In this document: positions 8,615 to 16,418 of the stretch, piece by piece | Layout of the letters: every line of letters begins with the position of its first letter | Numbering within the stretch: the stretch's first letter is position 1 | NCBI GenBank assembly: GCA_900546465.1 | Contig: URCX01000005.1 | Coordinates: forward strand, 1 to 27,038 | Origin: an uncultured Bacteroidota bacterium | GTDB lineage: Bacteria > Bacteroidota > Bacteroidia > Bacteroidales > P3 | Direction: 5' to 3' | DNA length: 27,038 nucleotides | The notes under the pieces: model-generated | The model's database searches: none | What the model saw: only the letters and a program-made list of their open reading frames with translations | What the model was told of the DNA's origin: nothing | Position numbers and translations under genes: made by a program

Positions 8615-9109
8615 ATGAAACGTTCGATTTTAACATGTATTTGTTTGACGATATTCGCAATTTGCGGATATGCACAACAGACTTTGCCGGCTGTCGATGT
8701 GAAAACATTGGACGGAAAGACAATTAACACAAAGAATTTCCACAATGACGGCAAGCCTTTTGCCATCTGTTTTTGGGCAACGTGGTGTAAGCCTTGCTTA
8801 ATGGAACTTAATACATTTGCAGAGAACTATGAGCAATGGCAAAGCGAGACGGGAATGAAAATATATGCCGTTTCTATTGATGATAGCAGAACAAGTTCAA
8901 AAGTTTTGCCTCTTGCCAATAGTTCGGAATGGGAATTTGAAGTCGTTCTTGACATAAACAGCGAATTTAAGAGGGCATTGGGTGTAAATAATCCACCTCA
9001 TAGCTTTGTTGTGAACGGTAAAGGTGAAATAGTTTGGCAACACGTCGGCTTTACTCCGGGCGATGAACAACATCTGATAGAGGAAATTCAAAAGGCATTG
9101 AAGAATTGA
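8615..9109 (+). CDS. Exported TlpA/ResA-like thioredoxin
   Basis: A 164-residue periplasmic thiol-disulfide protein. A signal peptide ends near GYAQQ, followed by a thioredoxin fold with the active site WCKPC (Cys58 and Cys61) in FWATWCKPC and a cis-Pro region around NNPPHSF. Relatives reduce or exchange disulfides in cytochrome c maturation, cell-envelope stress and extracytoplasmic protein folding. The stop codon lies only 14 bp before the preferred start of the DUF6029 gene, and a second thioredoxin-fold lipoprotein is two genes downstream. A role in keeping cysteines of envelope or T9SS-exported proteins reduced is plausible but inferred from context. Confidence 0.9.
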   Translation: MKRSILTCICLTIFAICGYAQQTLPAVDVKTLDGKTINTKNFHNDGKPFAICFWATWCKPCLMELNTFAENYEQWQSETGMKIYAVSIDDSRTSSKVLPLANSSEWEFEVVLDINSEFKRALGVNNPPHSFVVNGKGEIVWQHVGFTPGDEQHLIEEIQKALKN

Positions 9110-9123
9110 CAAAGCAGTTTCTT

Positions 9124-10812
9124 ATGAAAAAAACAGCACTACTGCTATTGCTTATTTGCTTCTCAATATGCACACAGGCACAAAGCATTTTGGGTGGTAA
9201 AGTGAGTGGTAATTTCCAAATCGATATGCAGATGTCGAAAGAAGATTCTGTCATCGGCTCAGAGAAAGTGAGGGAAAAGTTTTTGAGTAATGCTTTTGCA
9301 AATATCAATTACAATGCTGGTGATTTCTCTGCCGGCTTTCGTTTCGAATCATATTTGAATCCTATACTCGGTTTCGATAATCAATACAAAGGCTCGGGTA
9401 TTCCGTATCGTTGGGCATCCTATAAAAAAGATTATTTGGAAGTAACAGTCGGAAATTACTACGAGCAATTCGGCAATGGTTTGGTTTTTCGTGCGTACGA
9501 GGAGAGAAACCTCGGCTTGGACAATGCAATGGATGGTTTAAGAATAGTTGCAAAACCTCTTTCCGGCTTGACCATTAAAGGCATCATCGGTAAGCAACGT
9601 TATTATTGGGAAGACATCTGGAAAACCGACAATGGATTGGTCAGAGGCTTGGATGCAGAAATCAGCCTTAACGAATTATTTCCTGCATTGAGGGAAAAGC
9701 CGACACGTCTTAATATTGGAGGAAGTTTCGTTTCCGTTTATGAAAAATCGGAAGCCAGATTCGTTAAGTTTGGAGACACATTGTACAGAATGGAAATACC
9801 CGAAAACATTGGAGCAGCTGCATTCCGTTTAGACCTTTCACACAAGGCATTTTCTCTTTCTGCCGAATACGCACGCAAAGGACAAGACCCGAATGCCGTG
9901 AACAACTATATTTATCGCAAAGGTGAAGCCTTCTTGCTCAAAACCGCCTATTCGATAAAAGGATTTGCCATTTCTTTGGAAGCAAAACGAATAGACAATA
10001 TGAGTTTCAAGTCCAAGCGTGCAGAAGTAGGCAATATGCTGAATATAAACTACCTTCCTGCCATAACGCGTCAGCATTCCTATTCTCTTATGGCAATGTA
10101 TCCATACGCCACACAGGTGAATGGTGAAATGGGATTGCAGTTTGATGTGATGTATAAGGTAAAAAAGAACACCTTTCTGGGCGGAAAATATGGTACAAAT
10201 TTGAAGTTGAACTATTCGCGTGTTCATTCCATAAAACAGAATCCTGTAGATGGTTATGATTTGAACCAAAGCGGAACAGAAGGCTATACTTCCTCTTTCT
10301 TCAAACTCGGAGATGATTTATACTTTGAAGAGATAAATTTTGAAATCAACAAAAAACTGAGTCGCGACTTTAAGTTGAACCTAATGTATTCCTATCAGAG
10401 TTTTAACCCTATTGCATTCGGACACCCCGAAGACAAAAACATATATGCCAATATATTCGTTGTTGATGGTACATACAAGATAAATCGAAATCATTCTTTG
10501 AGAGGCGAGGTTCAATGGTTACTTTGCGAGCAGAATTACGGAGAATGGGCAAAAGGAGATTGGTTGCAACTCACCGCAGAGTACAATTTCGCAGGTAAAT
10601 GGTTTCTTGCAATAGGCGATCAATGGAATTACGGCAATGAGAACGAAGAAAAAGTTCACTATTACAATGTATCTCTCGGTTCAACCTACAAAACCACACG
10701 AGTGGCATTGAGTTATGGTAAACAACGCAGCGGTATTATGTGTATAGGAGGCGTATGTAGAGAAGTGCCTGCCTCAAATGGTTTGTTTGTAACAATAAGC
10801 AGCAGTTTTTAA
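9124..10812 (+). CDS. DUF6029 family outer-membrane beta-barrel-like protein
   Basis: A 562-residue protein of unknown function. I chose the ATG at 9124 because it gives a clean signal peptide (MKKTALLLLLICFSICTQAQ). The longer frame starts at a TTG (9106) inside the tlpA end and adds six residues before the signal. The DUF6029 signature is seen in FRFESYLNP, then YLEVTVGNYYEQFGNGLVFR and LGLDNAMDGLR. Alternating polar/aromatic strands and a C-terminal Phe (TISSSF) suggest a barrel in the outer membrane. It sits between tlpA and the Omp28-like gene, only 2 bp from the latter, so the three products are made together. No function is established that I know of. Confidence 0.85.
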   Translation: MKKTALLLLLICFSICTQAQSILGGKVSGNFQIDMQMSKEDSVIGSEKVREKFLSNAFANINYNAGDFSAGFRFESYLNPILGFDNQYKGSGIPYRWASYKKDYLEVTVGNYYEQFGNGLVFRAYEERNLGLDNAMDGLRIVAKPLSGLTIKGIIGKQRYYWEDIWKTDNGLVRGLDAEISLNELFPALREKPTRLNIGGSFVSVYEKSEARFVKFGDTLYRMEIPENIGAAAFRLDLSHKAFSLSAEYARKGQDPNAVNNYIYRKGEAFLLKTAYSIKGFAISLEAKRIDNMSFKSKRAEVGNMLNINYLPAITRQHSYSLMAMYPYATQVNGEMGLQFDVMYKVKKNTFLGGKYGTNLKLNYSRVHSIKQNPVDGYDLNQSGTEGYTSSFFKLGDDLYFEEINFEINKKLSRDFKLNLMYSYQSFNPIAFGHPEDKNIYANIFVVDGTYKINRNHSLRGEVQWLLCEQNYGEWAKGDWLQLTAEYNFAGKWFLAIGDQWNYGNENEEKVHYYNVSLGSTYKTTRVALSYGKQRSGIMCIGGVCREVPASNGLFVTISSSF

Positions 10813-10814
10813 TC

Positions 10815-11645
10815 ATGAAAGCACAGAAAATAAAACATATATTATTCTTATTAGTGAGCTTACCTGTTCTTTTGCAATCCTGTGATGATTTCACAGAAGA
10901 AGAGAGACTGACCCCCTTACGTGGGGAGACGACGGATAAAGCCCCTATAAGCAAAATACAAAATGAGCAAGTCCTGTTGTTGGAAGATTTCACAGGTTGG
11001 AATTGTCCGAATTGTCCTGAAGGAACAGAGATATTGAAATCTTTGAAGCAGACTTACGGTGATAAAATCGTGATTAGCGCAATTCATCAGGGATCTTTTG
11101 CAAAACCCAAAGAAGAAAATGAACATCTTGACCTGCGCACAGAATATGGAGAAGAGTTAGGGAAGTTTTTTAATATCAGAAGTTGGCCTACATTGGTGAT
11201 TAATCGCGATGTAATACCGTCCGGAAGAGGAGACTGGGCGAATAAAGTCGCAGAATACTTTGCCTCCACACCTCACCTTTTGAACCTCTCACTCGGAGCA
11301 AAGCAAACAGGAGATAATATTGTCGTTTCAGTACGTGCAGAAGCCGTGGAAAATATATCCGATAATTTGATAATCACCCTATACATTACAGAGAGCGATA
11401 TAAAAGGCAAACAAAACGACAAAGGAACAATATTGGAAAATTATTTATTCCAACATGTTTTGCGTAATAACCCGCTTGTCGGACTGCCTCTGACAATAAA
11501 AGAAATGAAGCAAGGAGAAAAAGTCGATAAATCCTATCTCCTTACAACAAACGGATTAAACCCTGAGCATTGCAGTATTGTCGTAATGGTTGCAAAGGCT
11601 TCCGATGGGAAAGCAATACAGACAAATGAGATTGAAATAAAGTAA
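10815..11645 (+). CDS. Omp28-like outer-membrane lipoprotein with thioredoxin fold
   Basis: A 276-residue lipoprotein; the lipobox LLQSC places the lipidated Cys at 23. After a short linker comes a thioredoxin-like domain with FTGWNCPNCPEG, giving a CxxC at Cys64 and Cys67, and a cis-Pro motif SWPT. A beta-rich domain occupies roughly 150-276. This is the organisation of Omp28-related proteins of Bacteroidota, first described as a surface antigen in Porphyromonas. The visible CxxC argues for redox activity or disulfide shuffling, although proteins of this type are usually annotated only as adhesin-like. It starts 2 bp after the DUF6029 gene and is followed by a T9SS-sorted protein. Confidence 0.88.
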   Translation: MKAQKIKHILFLLVSLPVLLQSCDDFTEEERLTPLRGETTDKAPISKIQNEQVLLLEDFTGWNCPNCPEGTEILKSLKQTYGDKIVISAIHQGSFAKPKEENEHLDLRTEYGEELGKFFNIRSWPTLVINRDVIPSGRGDWANKVAEYFASTPHLLNLSLGAKQTGDNIVVSVRAEAVENISDNLIITLYITESDIKGKQNDKGTILENYLFQHVLRNNPLVGLPLTIKEMKQGEKVDKSYLLTTNGLNPEHCSIVVMVAKASDGKAIQTNEIEIK

Positions 11646-11670
11646 TATAGTACAAATAAAAAGATAAAGC

Positions 11671-12396
11671 ATGATGAAAAACATTTACACTATTCTGTTG
11701 GCGTTCTTGCCGATAATCGGTCTTAACGCCCAAACAATCAAAGTAACCTTTGAGAACGAGGAAATTGCAAACGGAGATACCGTAAAGGTAGAGACGACAG
11801 CAGGAGAGGAAGTCAAGAGTTATTTTTTCCTTACCAATATGACTGCTGCACCTATTGAAGCACGTTCTCTTTATTCTAAACTTCAAACCAATGAAGAAGA
11901 TGAAATTCTTATGTGTTTTGGAGACTGCACAGCAGATAGCATTTCATCTTTTGTGTCTTTAACTCCGGGTGAAGAGTATAGGAATTTCGACATAGCCTAT
12001 ACGCCTGCAAGCGATAACCCTGCCTTGATAAAGGTATCATTACAAAAGAAAAACGGAGAGGACGCAGAGACTATGATTTCTTTCTTCGTAAAGTATCATA
12101 ATCCGGATGTCTCCTTGCCTACGCAAAGCAAGAACCAAGCTCTTGGCGTTGATGTGTATCCTAACCCGATGGCGAACACTGCGGTTGTGAACTATTATAT
12201 TCCGTCCAAATATACTAATCCGCAAATGGTCATTCGTAATATGGTTGGCAAAACCTTGAAGACCTACAGCTTGAAAAGCGGCGTGCAAACCAAGTTGAAC
12301 ATAAGTTCTTCCTCTCTTTCAAACGGAGTATATTTCTATTCCATAATATCTGACGGACAAACACTGACAACGAAAAAGCTTGTGATCCGAAAATAA
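11671..12396 (+). CDS. Small secreted protein with T9SS type A sorting domain
   Basis: A 241-residue secreted protein, last in the five-gene operon. The signal peptide ends near LNAQT. The middle part (about 20-150) is a beta-rich domain with EEVKSYFFLTN and two nearby Cys (CFGDC), compatible with an immunoglobulin-like fold. Residues 159-241 form the T9SS domain: VDVYPNPMAN, NMVGKTLKTY, LSNGVYFYSI, ending KKLVIRK. Two Met codons stand in tandem at the start and either could be used. Function unknown. Its place after TlpA, DUF6029 and Omp28-like genes suggests that it is a partner or substrate of that envelope redox module. A strong terminator follows 25 bp after the stop. Confidence 0.85.
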   Translation: MMKNIYTILLAFLPIIGLNAQTIKVTFENEEIANGDTVKVETTAGEEVKSYFFLTNMTAAPIEARSLYSKLQTNEEDEILMCFGDCTADSISSFVSLTPGEEYRNFDIAYTPASDNPALIKVSLQKKNGEDAETMISFFVKYHNPDVSLPTQSKNQALGVDVYPNPMANTAVVNYYIPSKYTNPQMVIRNMVGKTLKTYSLKSGVQTKLNISSSSLSNGVYFYSIISDGQTLTTKKLVIRK

Positions 12397-12421
12397 CATA
12401 GTTTCATAGCATCTTACTATC

Positions 12422-12459
12422 AAAAAATCTCTGCATAAACCGCAGAGATTTTTCTTTTT
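12422..12459 (+). terminator. Intrinsic terminator of the five-gene operon
   Basis: AATCTCTGC (12426-12434) and GCAGAGATT (12442-12450) form a perfect stem around a 7-nt loop. The stem is extended by A/T pairs, and TTTCTTTTTG follows. Confidence 0.9.
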
Positions 12460-12496
12460 GTATCAACCGGTAAAGCAAAGCATCATTTCACAAAAC

Positions 12497-12555
12497 CGAA
12501 ACGCCGAAAGAATTTCTTAGAACGGCGGTTTGTTTTTCCGAAACGGCGGTTGGGT
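12497..12555. repeat. GC-box tandem repeat, copy B (three boxes)
   Basis: CGCCG at 12502, CGGCG at 12523 and CGGCG at 12544 have the same 21-bp period as copy A. From 12492, the first 36 bp align without gaps to copy C from 18532 with 29 identities by eye. No fourth box is seen at the expected place (12566). Confidence 0.7.
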
Positions 12556-12625
12556 AATTTTCTTTGTTGCAGGGGGTTATAGCGATGATGGATTGGTGAA
12601 TTTATAAAATACTCTGATTTGGGTA

Positions 12626-12656
12626 TTGCAGGGTGTAAGAGGTGGTTGTACCTTTG
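12626..12656 (+). promoter_or_regulatory. Promoter of a candidate small RNA
   Basis: TTG (12626-12628), 20 bp, then TACCTTTG (12649-12656): a good match to the Bacteroidota consensus. No forward protein gene lies downstream, as the next genes run the other way. Confidence 0.6.
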
Positions 12657-12662
12657 CAGTGT

Positions 12663-12754
12663 GAAGATTTTGTAAGTCGTTTCTAATTTTAATTGTTCTT
12701 TCAAATTGCAAAGCGAGACGTGGTTAGGGTTTTAAGCGTCTCGCTTTCTCTTTT
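12663..12754 (+). ncRNA. Candidate small RNA, about 90 nt
   Basis: A promoter at 12626-12656 predicts a start near 12663. A perfect 11-bp stem, AAAGCGAGACG (12710-12720) with CGTCTCGCTTT (12737-12747), closes a 16-nt loop and is followed by CTCTTTT. This would make a transcript of about 90 nt with no convincing open frame. It ends just before the 3' end of the alkD-like gene on the other strand (12766), so read-through would produce antisense RNA to that gene. The U-tract is interrupted, and I do not recognise a known RNA family. On the reverse strand the same hairpin lacks a following U-tract, so it is a weaker terminator for alkD. Confidence 0.45.
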
Positions 12755-12765
12755 GTGTTACTGTA

Positions 12766-13455
12766 TCAGCGGGATTTGCTGTTTATTTTCAGTTGTTGCA
12801 ATTCTGCTTTTTGCTCGAGGCTTACACGGAAACTCTCTCTTGCTTTCTGTATCGCTTTATTGTGTGTCCATGTGTCAAGACGTCTTTGTCTTATTATCGG
12901 GAGCGTATCTGCATATTGTTTTGCCAAAGCTGTTGCAAAATACCATGCCTGTGCCATTTTGATATAGTATTCCTCGCTTCGGATTGCAGCAATCATGTCA
13001 AGGTATTCCGACTTAAATGTGTTTTCTTCCAAGTAATACCGCATCAACATGACTATTCCGTATCGCTTTGTATAGGTATGCTCGGAGGCAATCCATGTTT
13101 TGATATGCTCAATCAATGAGGGCAAATGCTTTTTGAGGCATTTTGGATTAAAACAATCGCATGTTGCCCAATTATTTATATATGGAAGAAATTCATTCAG
13201 GGCTTGTATGCACTCTTCGTAATCTTTTACCTGCTCCAAGAGGAAAGCGTGCAGATTGTTTTCCTCAAAATATTTGTGAGGAAGCTGTTTTATGAACTGC
13301 CTTGCAAGTGGGCTGCCGTTAATCTGTTTTGCGTACTGTCTCAATGCCGGCGTACGTATTCCGATTACACTTTCAGCGGCAATGGAAGGCATAAGTTTTG
13401 ATGAAAATTCCCTGTACTCTTTGTCCTGTAAGGCAAACAAATCGTCTTGTAGCAT
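12766..13455 (-). CDS. AlkD-like DNA alkylation repair glycosylase (HEAT-like repeats)
   Basis: A 229-residue all-helical protein of the DNA alkylation repair family, whose members excise N3- and N7-alkylated purines without flipping the base. Trp96 and Asp100 in NNWATCDCF have the same four-residue spacing as the catalytic Trp109/Asp113 pair of Bacillus cereus AlkD. Arg131 in YTKRYGIVMLM is a good candidate for the third active-site residue. MAQAWYFATALAKQ is also typical. The gene lies 15 bp downstream of the RsiV-like lipoprotein gene and is probably transcribed with it. The C-terminus is a helical, basic tail. Confidence 0.88.
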   Translation of the reverse strand: MLQDDLFALQDKEYREFSSKLMPSIAAESVIGIRTPALRQYAKQINGSPLARQFIKQLPHKYFEENNLHAFLLEQVKDYEECIQALNEFLPYINNWATCDCFNPKCLKKHLPSLIEHIKTWIASEHTYTKRYGIVMLMRYYLEENTFKSEYLDMIAAIRSEEYYIKMAQAWYFATALAKQYADTLPIIRQRRLDTWTHNKAIQKARESFRVSLEQKAELQQLKINSKSR

Positions 13456-13470
13456 CTTTGTCGGTTTGAC

Positions 13471-14214
13471 TTATCTGTATCTGAGCTTGTTTTCAAAATC
13501 CGATAACGGTATATCAAAAGTCGGAAATCCGCTGCTGTAAGGGGCTATTTCGTATGGAGGGAAGAAAATATGCAAATGACTGTCATCAACATAGAATCCT
13601 GTCTCGGAATTTATTCCTTTGAAGTCTTCCGGAAAAAATTCTTCGGAATGTTCTGCTATTTTCTTTTTTATGAAAGCATTTATCGGTTTTTTATAGTCGT
13701 AAGCTGCAACAAAGAAATCGTCCAAGGATATTTTCTTACCTGTTTTAAGGTCTATATTGTACGCTTCCCTGCTCGGCATGCCGTGTGCTCCCCCAAGGTA
13801 GATATAAGTCTCCATATAAAGACTGAGTAATTTGCTATCCTCTCTCCAAATCTTATAATCCGCATTGGCTTCCGCCTTGAAATCCGGGTTAAGCTGCTTC
13901 ATCTCTTTGCATAAGTCGGCAGAACGGGCTTCGTCTCTCAAATCGTTTATCGTTTTTACTATTTCGCGATTGAGAAAAACGTATTTTGAGCCGGAAAATT
14001 GAGGATACTTCATCTTCAAATTGCAACATGCGTCGGAGAAATCGTACGTCTTCGCACTCACTATGCTCTTTGATTTGTTCTTCTCGGATGAAGAGTCGAG
14101 CGTTTCGCACTTCGATTGTCCTTTTCCTTCATTTGCTTTGTTTTTGGAACCGCAACTAATCATCATGACAACGAGAAGAATAAGCGGAATGTAACATCTC
14201 GGTTTTGAAATCAT
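13471..14214 (-). CDS. RsiV-like lipoprotein (DUF4163/DUF3298)
   Basis: A 247-residue putative lipoprotein. The lipobox VMMISC gives a lipidated Cys at 21, followed by a polar, Lys/Ser-rich linker. The C-terminal half carries the DUF3298 signature GGAHGMPSREAYNIDLKTGKKI and a later GFYVDDSHLHIFFPPYEIAPYSSG. In Bacillus the same fold forms the extracellular part of the anti-sigma factor RsiV, which binds lysozyme. Here there is no cytoplasmic anti-sigma region or sigma gene nearby, so it is more likely a free-standing envelope lipoprotein of unknown job. It precedes the alkD-like gene by 15 bp. No clear promoter was found in the upstream gap. Confidence 0.8.
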   Translation of the reverse strand: MISKPRCYIPLILLVVMMISCGSKNKANEGKGQSKCETLDSSSEKNKSKSIVSAKTYDFSDACCNLKMKYPQFSGSKYVFLNREIVKTINDLRDEARSADLCKEMKQLNPDFKAEANADYKIWREDSKLLSLYMETYIYLGGAHGMPSREAYNIDLKTGKKISLDDFFVAAYDYKKPINAFIKKKIAEHSEEFFPEDFKGINSETGFYVDDSHLHIFFPPYEIAPYSSGFPTFDIPLSDFENKLRYR

Positions 14215-14320
14215 GGTCTGTGTTTTTTATGGTTATATAAACAGAACGTATCTCCAAGGCTTATTGTTTTGTATTCAAGCGAAGTTTCTGCAAATTCGAC
14301 AAATAGAAATGCAGTGATGA

Positions 14321-14355
14321 CAAAAGAAAAAGCGGTCTCAACGAATGAGAACCGC
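14321..14355 (-). terminator. Intrinsic terminator of ferritin
   Basis: Read on the reverse strand, GCGGTTCTCA and TGAGACCGC pair (one bulged base) around TTCGT, followed by TTTTTCTTTTG. It lies 28 bp after the ferritin stop and before the RsiV-like gene. Confidence 0.85.
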
Positions 14356-14382
14356 AAAAATACAAGACATTTTCTTCTTTCT

Positions 14383-14892
14383 TTATTCGGCAGGAATAGG
14401 AGTGTAAACCCTCGCAGCAAGTTCCTTATCGATTTGATACAAACCGTATCCGTTGTCGCCGATAAGCCTCAATGTGTCTATAAGTTGCTGAGCATTGCTC
14501 TCCTCTTCAACTTGCTCATCAATGAACCACTTCAACATGGACTGCGTTGCGTAATCCTCTTCTTTGGAAGCCAATGTGAACAATCCGTTAATCATAGAGG
14601 TAACTTTCTTTTCATGTTCCAATGTTTGCTCAAAGGCAACCAAAGGACTTTTCCACTCTGTTTCTACTTTGTCAATGGGTTTCAAGCAAACCTTTCCGCC
14701 TCTCTCCACTACGTAGTTGAAGAACTTTATGGCGTGATCCTGCTCTTCTTTGAACTGAATGAAGAACCAGTTTGCAAAACCCGGCAATCCCTTTTTTGAC
14801 ATGTCGGCAGACATAGATAAATAAAGGTATGCCGACCAAAATTCCGCATTGATTTGGGCATTCAATGCCTCTTCCAATTTCTTGTTTAGCAT
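14383..14892 (-). CDS. ftnA: Bacterial non-heme ferritin
   Basis: A 169-residue four-helix-bundle ferritin that oxidises Fe(II) and stores iron as a mineral inside a 24-subunit shell in the cytoplasm. Ferroxidase residues match the family numbering: Glu17, Glu50, His53, Glu94, Gln127 and Glu130. The start MLNKKLEEALNAQ is the usual one for bacterial ferritins. It is a single-gene unit with its own terminator. A possible promoter lies 54-83 bp upstream. Confidence 0.96.
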   Translation of the reverse strand: MLNKKLEEALNAQINAEFWSAYLYLSMSADMSKKGLPGFANWFFIQFKEEQDHAIKFFNYVVERGGKVCLKPIDKVETEWKSPLVAFEQTLEHEKKVTSMINGLFTLASKEEDYATQSMLKWFIDEQVEEESNAQQLIDTLRLIGDNGYGLYQIDKELAARVYTPIPAE

Positions 14893-14945
14893 ATACGTTT
14901 GTTTTTATGTTCGTTTCATCTCTCTGTCTTGCTGTACCGCAGCCG

Positions 14946-14975
14946 CAAAACAAGAGATACAATTTGTTTATTCAA
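14946..14975 (-). promoter_or_regulatory. Possible ferritin promoter
   Basis: On the reverse strand, TTG (14975-14973), 19 bp, then TTGTTTTG (14953-14946), one mismatch from TAnnTTTG. Spacing is ideal, the -7 box imperfect. Confidence 0.4.
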
Positions 14976-15030
14976 CAACTGAATCCATCATTTGTTTAAC
15001 GAGTATCTCAGAATTAAATTGTGGTTTTTG

Positions 15031-15038
15031 TACCTTTG
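15031..15038 (+). promoter_or_regulatory. -7 element for folC
   Basis: TACCTTTG followed by CAAA is a perfect TAnnTTTG box, 22 bp before the folC ATG. No TTG is found at -33 spacing. The predicted leader is only about 15 nt, so translation would begin near the transcript end. Confidence 0.55.
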
Positions 15039-15060
15039 CAAATCCAAACTTCAATAGAAG

Positions 15061-16356
15061 ATGACAGAATACGAAGAAACAATAAAATATTTGTTTGGTT
15101 TGCTTCCGATGTTTCAAAGAGTGGGAGCAGCTGCATATAAAGCCGATATACATAATACGGTCGAGCTTTTGAAAGCTTTGGGAAACCCGGAGAAGAAATT
15201 CCGCTCCATACATGTTGCAGGGACAAACGGCAAAGGTTCCTCCTCTCATATAATCGCTTCCGTATTAAGGGAGAAAGGATTAAAAGTCGGCTTACATACA
15301 TCTCCTCATTTGAGGGATTTTCGCGAGAGAATAAAGGTTGACAACCGTATGTGTCCGGAAGAATTTGTTGTTTCTTTCGTAAAGCAACACAAAAAGCTGA
15401 TAGAGAAAATTCAACCCTCCTTTTTTGAACTTGCGGTTGCGATGGCATTTGTATATTTCGCAGAAAGCAAAGTTGATATTGCGGTTGTGGAAGTGGGAAT
15501 GGGCGGAAGATTGGATTCAACCAATGTCATAACTCCTTTGGTCAGTCTTATAACCAACATAAGCCTCGATCATACTCAATTTCTCGGCAATACATTGGAA
15601 GCAATAGCCGGTGAAAAAGCGGGGATTATCAAATCCGAAATTCCTGTTGTGATTTCACAAACACAAAATGAGACTGAAGCGGTATTCAAATCAAAAGCGG
15701 CAGGATGCAACAGCCCTATTGTTTTTGCGGATCAATATTTGGAAGTTCGTAATTCAGTCGAGGAAGCCGATGGTTTGCGAATGGATATTATTCAAAGAGA
15801 GAATAAGCCAAGATTCAAAGGACTTCTCTCGCCTTTGGCAGGGGATTATCAGAGGCGAAATATATTGGGGGTTATTGCACTTATCGATATGCTGAACGAG
15901 AAGTACGGTTTCGGTATAGATGATGAGACTTTGAAAAACGGAATAGAGAAATTGAATGAGAATTTTCCGATTCTCGGCAGATGGCAGTGCTTATGCCGTA
16001 AGCCGATGACTATATGCGACACGGGACACAACGAAGACGGTTTGCGTTTCGTCATTTCCCAACTGTCGAGACAGTCATACGAGACTTTACGCTTTGTTTT
16101 GGGAATGGTGAATGACAAAGATGTAGATAAGGTTCTTTCAATGCTGGATAGGAAAGCTGTCTATTATCTTTGCAAAGCTGACATTCCTCGCGGTATGATG
16201 GTGGAGGAACTTGCCGAAAAGGCAAAAAACGCCGGTTTGACTTACAAAAAATGCAATTCCGTGCGGGAAGCACTTGCCCAAGCTCAAAAAGATGCAGGTG
16301 AAAGGGACTTGGTATTTGTCGGAGGTTCGACTTATACGGTTGCAGAGGTGATATAG
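15061..16356 (+). CDS. folC: Folylpolyglutamate synthase / dihydrofolate synthase
   Basis: A 431-residue Mur-ligase-family enzyme that adds glutamate to folates, and often also to dihydropteroate, in the cytoplasm with ATP. The P-loop GTNGKGSS is at 54-61. Other family motifs are LHTSPHLRDFRERI, VEVGMGGRLDSTN, LDHTQFLGNTLEAIAGEKAGIIK-type sequence, DTGHNEDGL and the C-terminal FVGGSTYTVAEV. Whether it is bifunctional cannot be read directly, but a single FolC usually does both reactions in bacteria. The gene stands alone between a divergent ferritin and a convergent divIC and shares a bidirectional terminator with the latter. Confidence 0.95.
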   Translation: MTEYEETIKYLFGLLPMFQRVGAAAYKADIHNTVELLKALGNPEKKFRSIHVAGTNGKGSSSHIIASVLREKGLKVGLHTSPHLRDFRERIKVDNRMCPEEFVVSFVKQHKKLIEKIQPSFFELAVAMAFVYFAESKVDIAVVEVGMGGRLDSTNVITPLVSLITNISLDHTQFLGNTLEAIAGEKAGIIKSEIPVVISQTQNETEAVFKSKAAGCNSPIVFADQYLEVRNSVEEADGLRMDIIQRENKPRFKGLLSPLAGDYQRRNILGVIALIDMLNEKYGFGIDDETLKNGIEKLNENFPILGRWQCLCRKPMTICDTGHNEDGLRFVISQLSRQSYETLRFVLGMVNDKDVDKVLSMLDRKAVYYLCKADIPRGMMVEELAEKAKNAGLTYKKCNSVREALAQAQKDAGERDLVFVGGSTYTVAEVI

Positions 16357-16379
16357 AAAGCGGAAACGCTATAAGAAAA

Positions 16380-16418
16380 GAAAAAGACAAGCCCTTATTT
16401 CAAGGGTTTGTCTTTTTC
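16380..16418. terminator. Bidirectional terminator between folC and divIC, overlapping the divIC end
   Basis: GAAAAAGACAAGCCCTT (16380-16396) and AAGGGTTTGTCTTTTTC (16402-16418) pair over 17 positions with one G-T wobble and a 5-nt loop. A/T runs at both ends supply U-tracts in both directions. The divIC stop codon (16397-16395) overlaps the loop edge, so the last codons of divIC build one arm of its own terminator. Confidence 0.9.

Larger units (their letters stand above)
12397..12765. other. 369-bp intergenic region between convergent genes
   Basis: In order it holds the operon terminator (12422-12459), GC-box repeat copy B (12497-12555), a forward promoter (12626-12656) and a terminator-like hairpin (12710-12754) that together look like a small RNA gene. 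A 73-codon reverse open frame (12483-12704) crosses the repeat and resembles nothing I know. Confidence 0.75.

Noticed and set aside
9106..9123. Longer TTG start for the DUF6029 gene
   Set aside because: It adds six residues before a clean signal peptide and overlaps the tlpA stop; the ATG at 9124 is more plausible.
12483..12704. 73-codon reverse open frame in the intergenic gap
   Set aside because: It crosses repeat copy B and the candidate small RNA promoter, with no recognisable motif.
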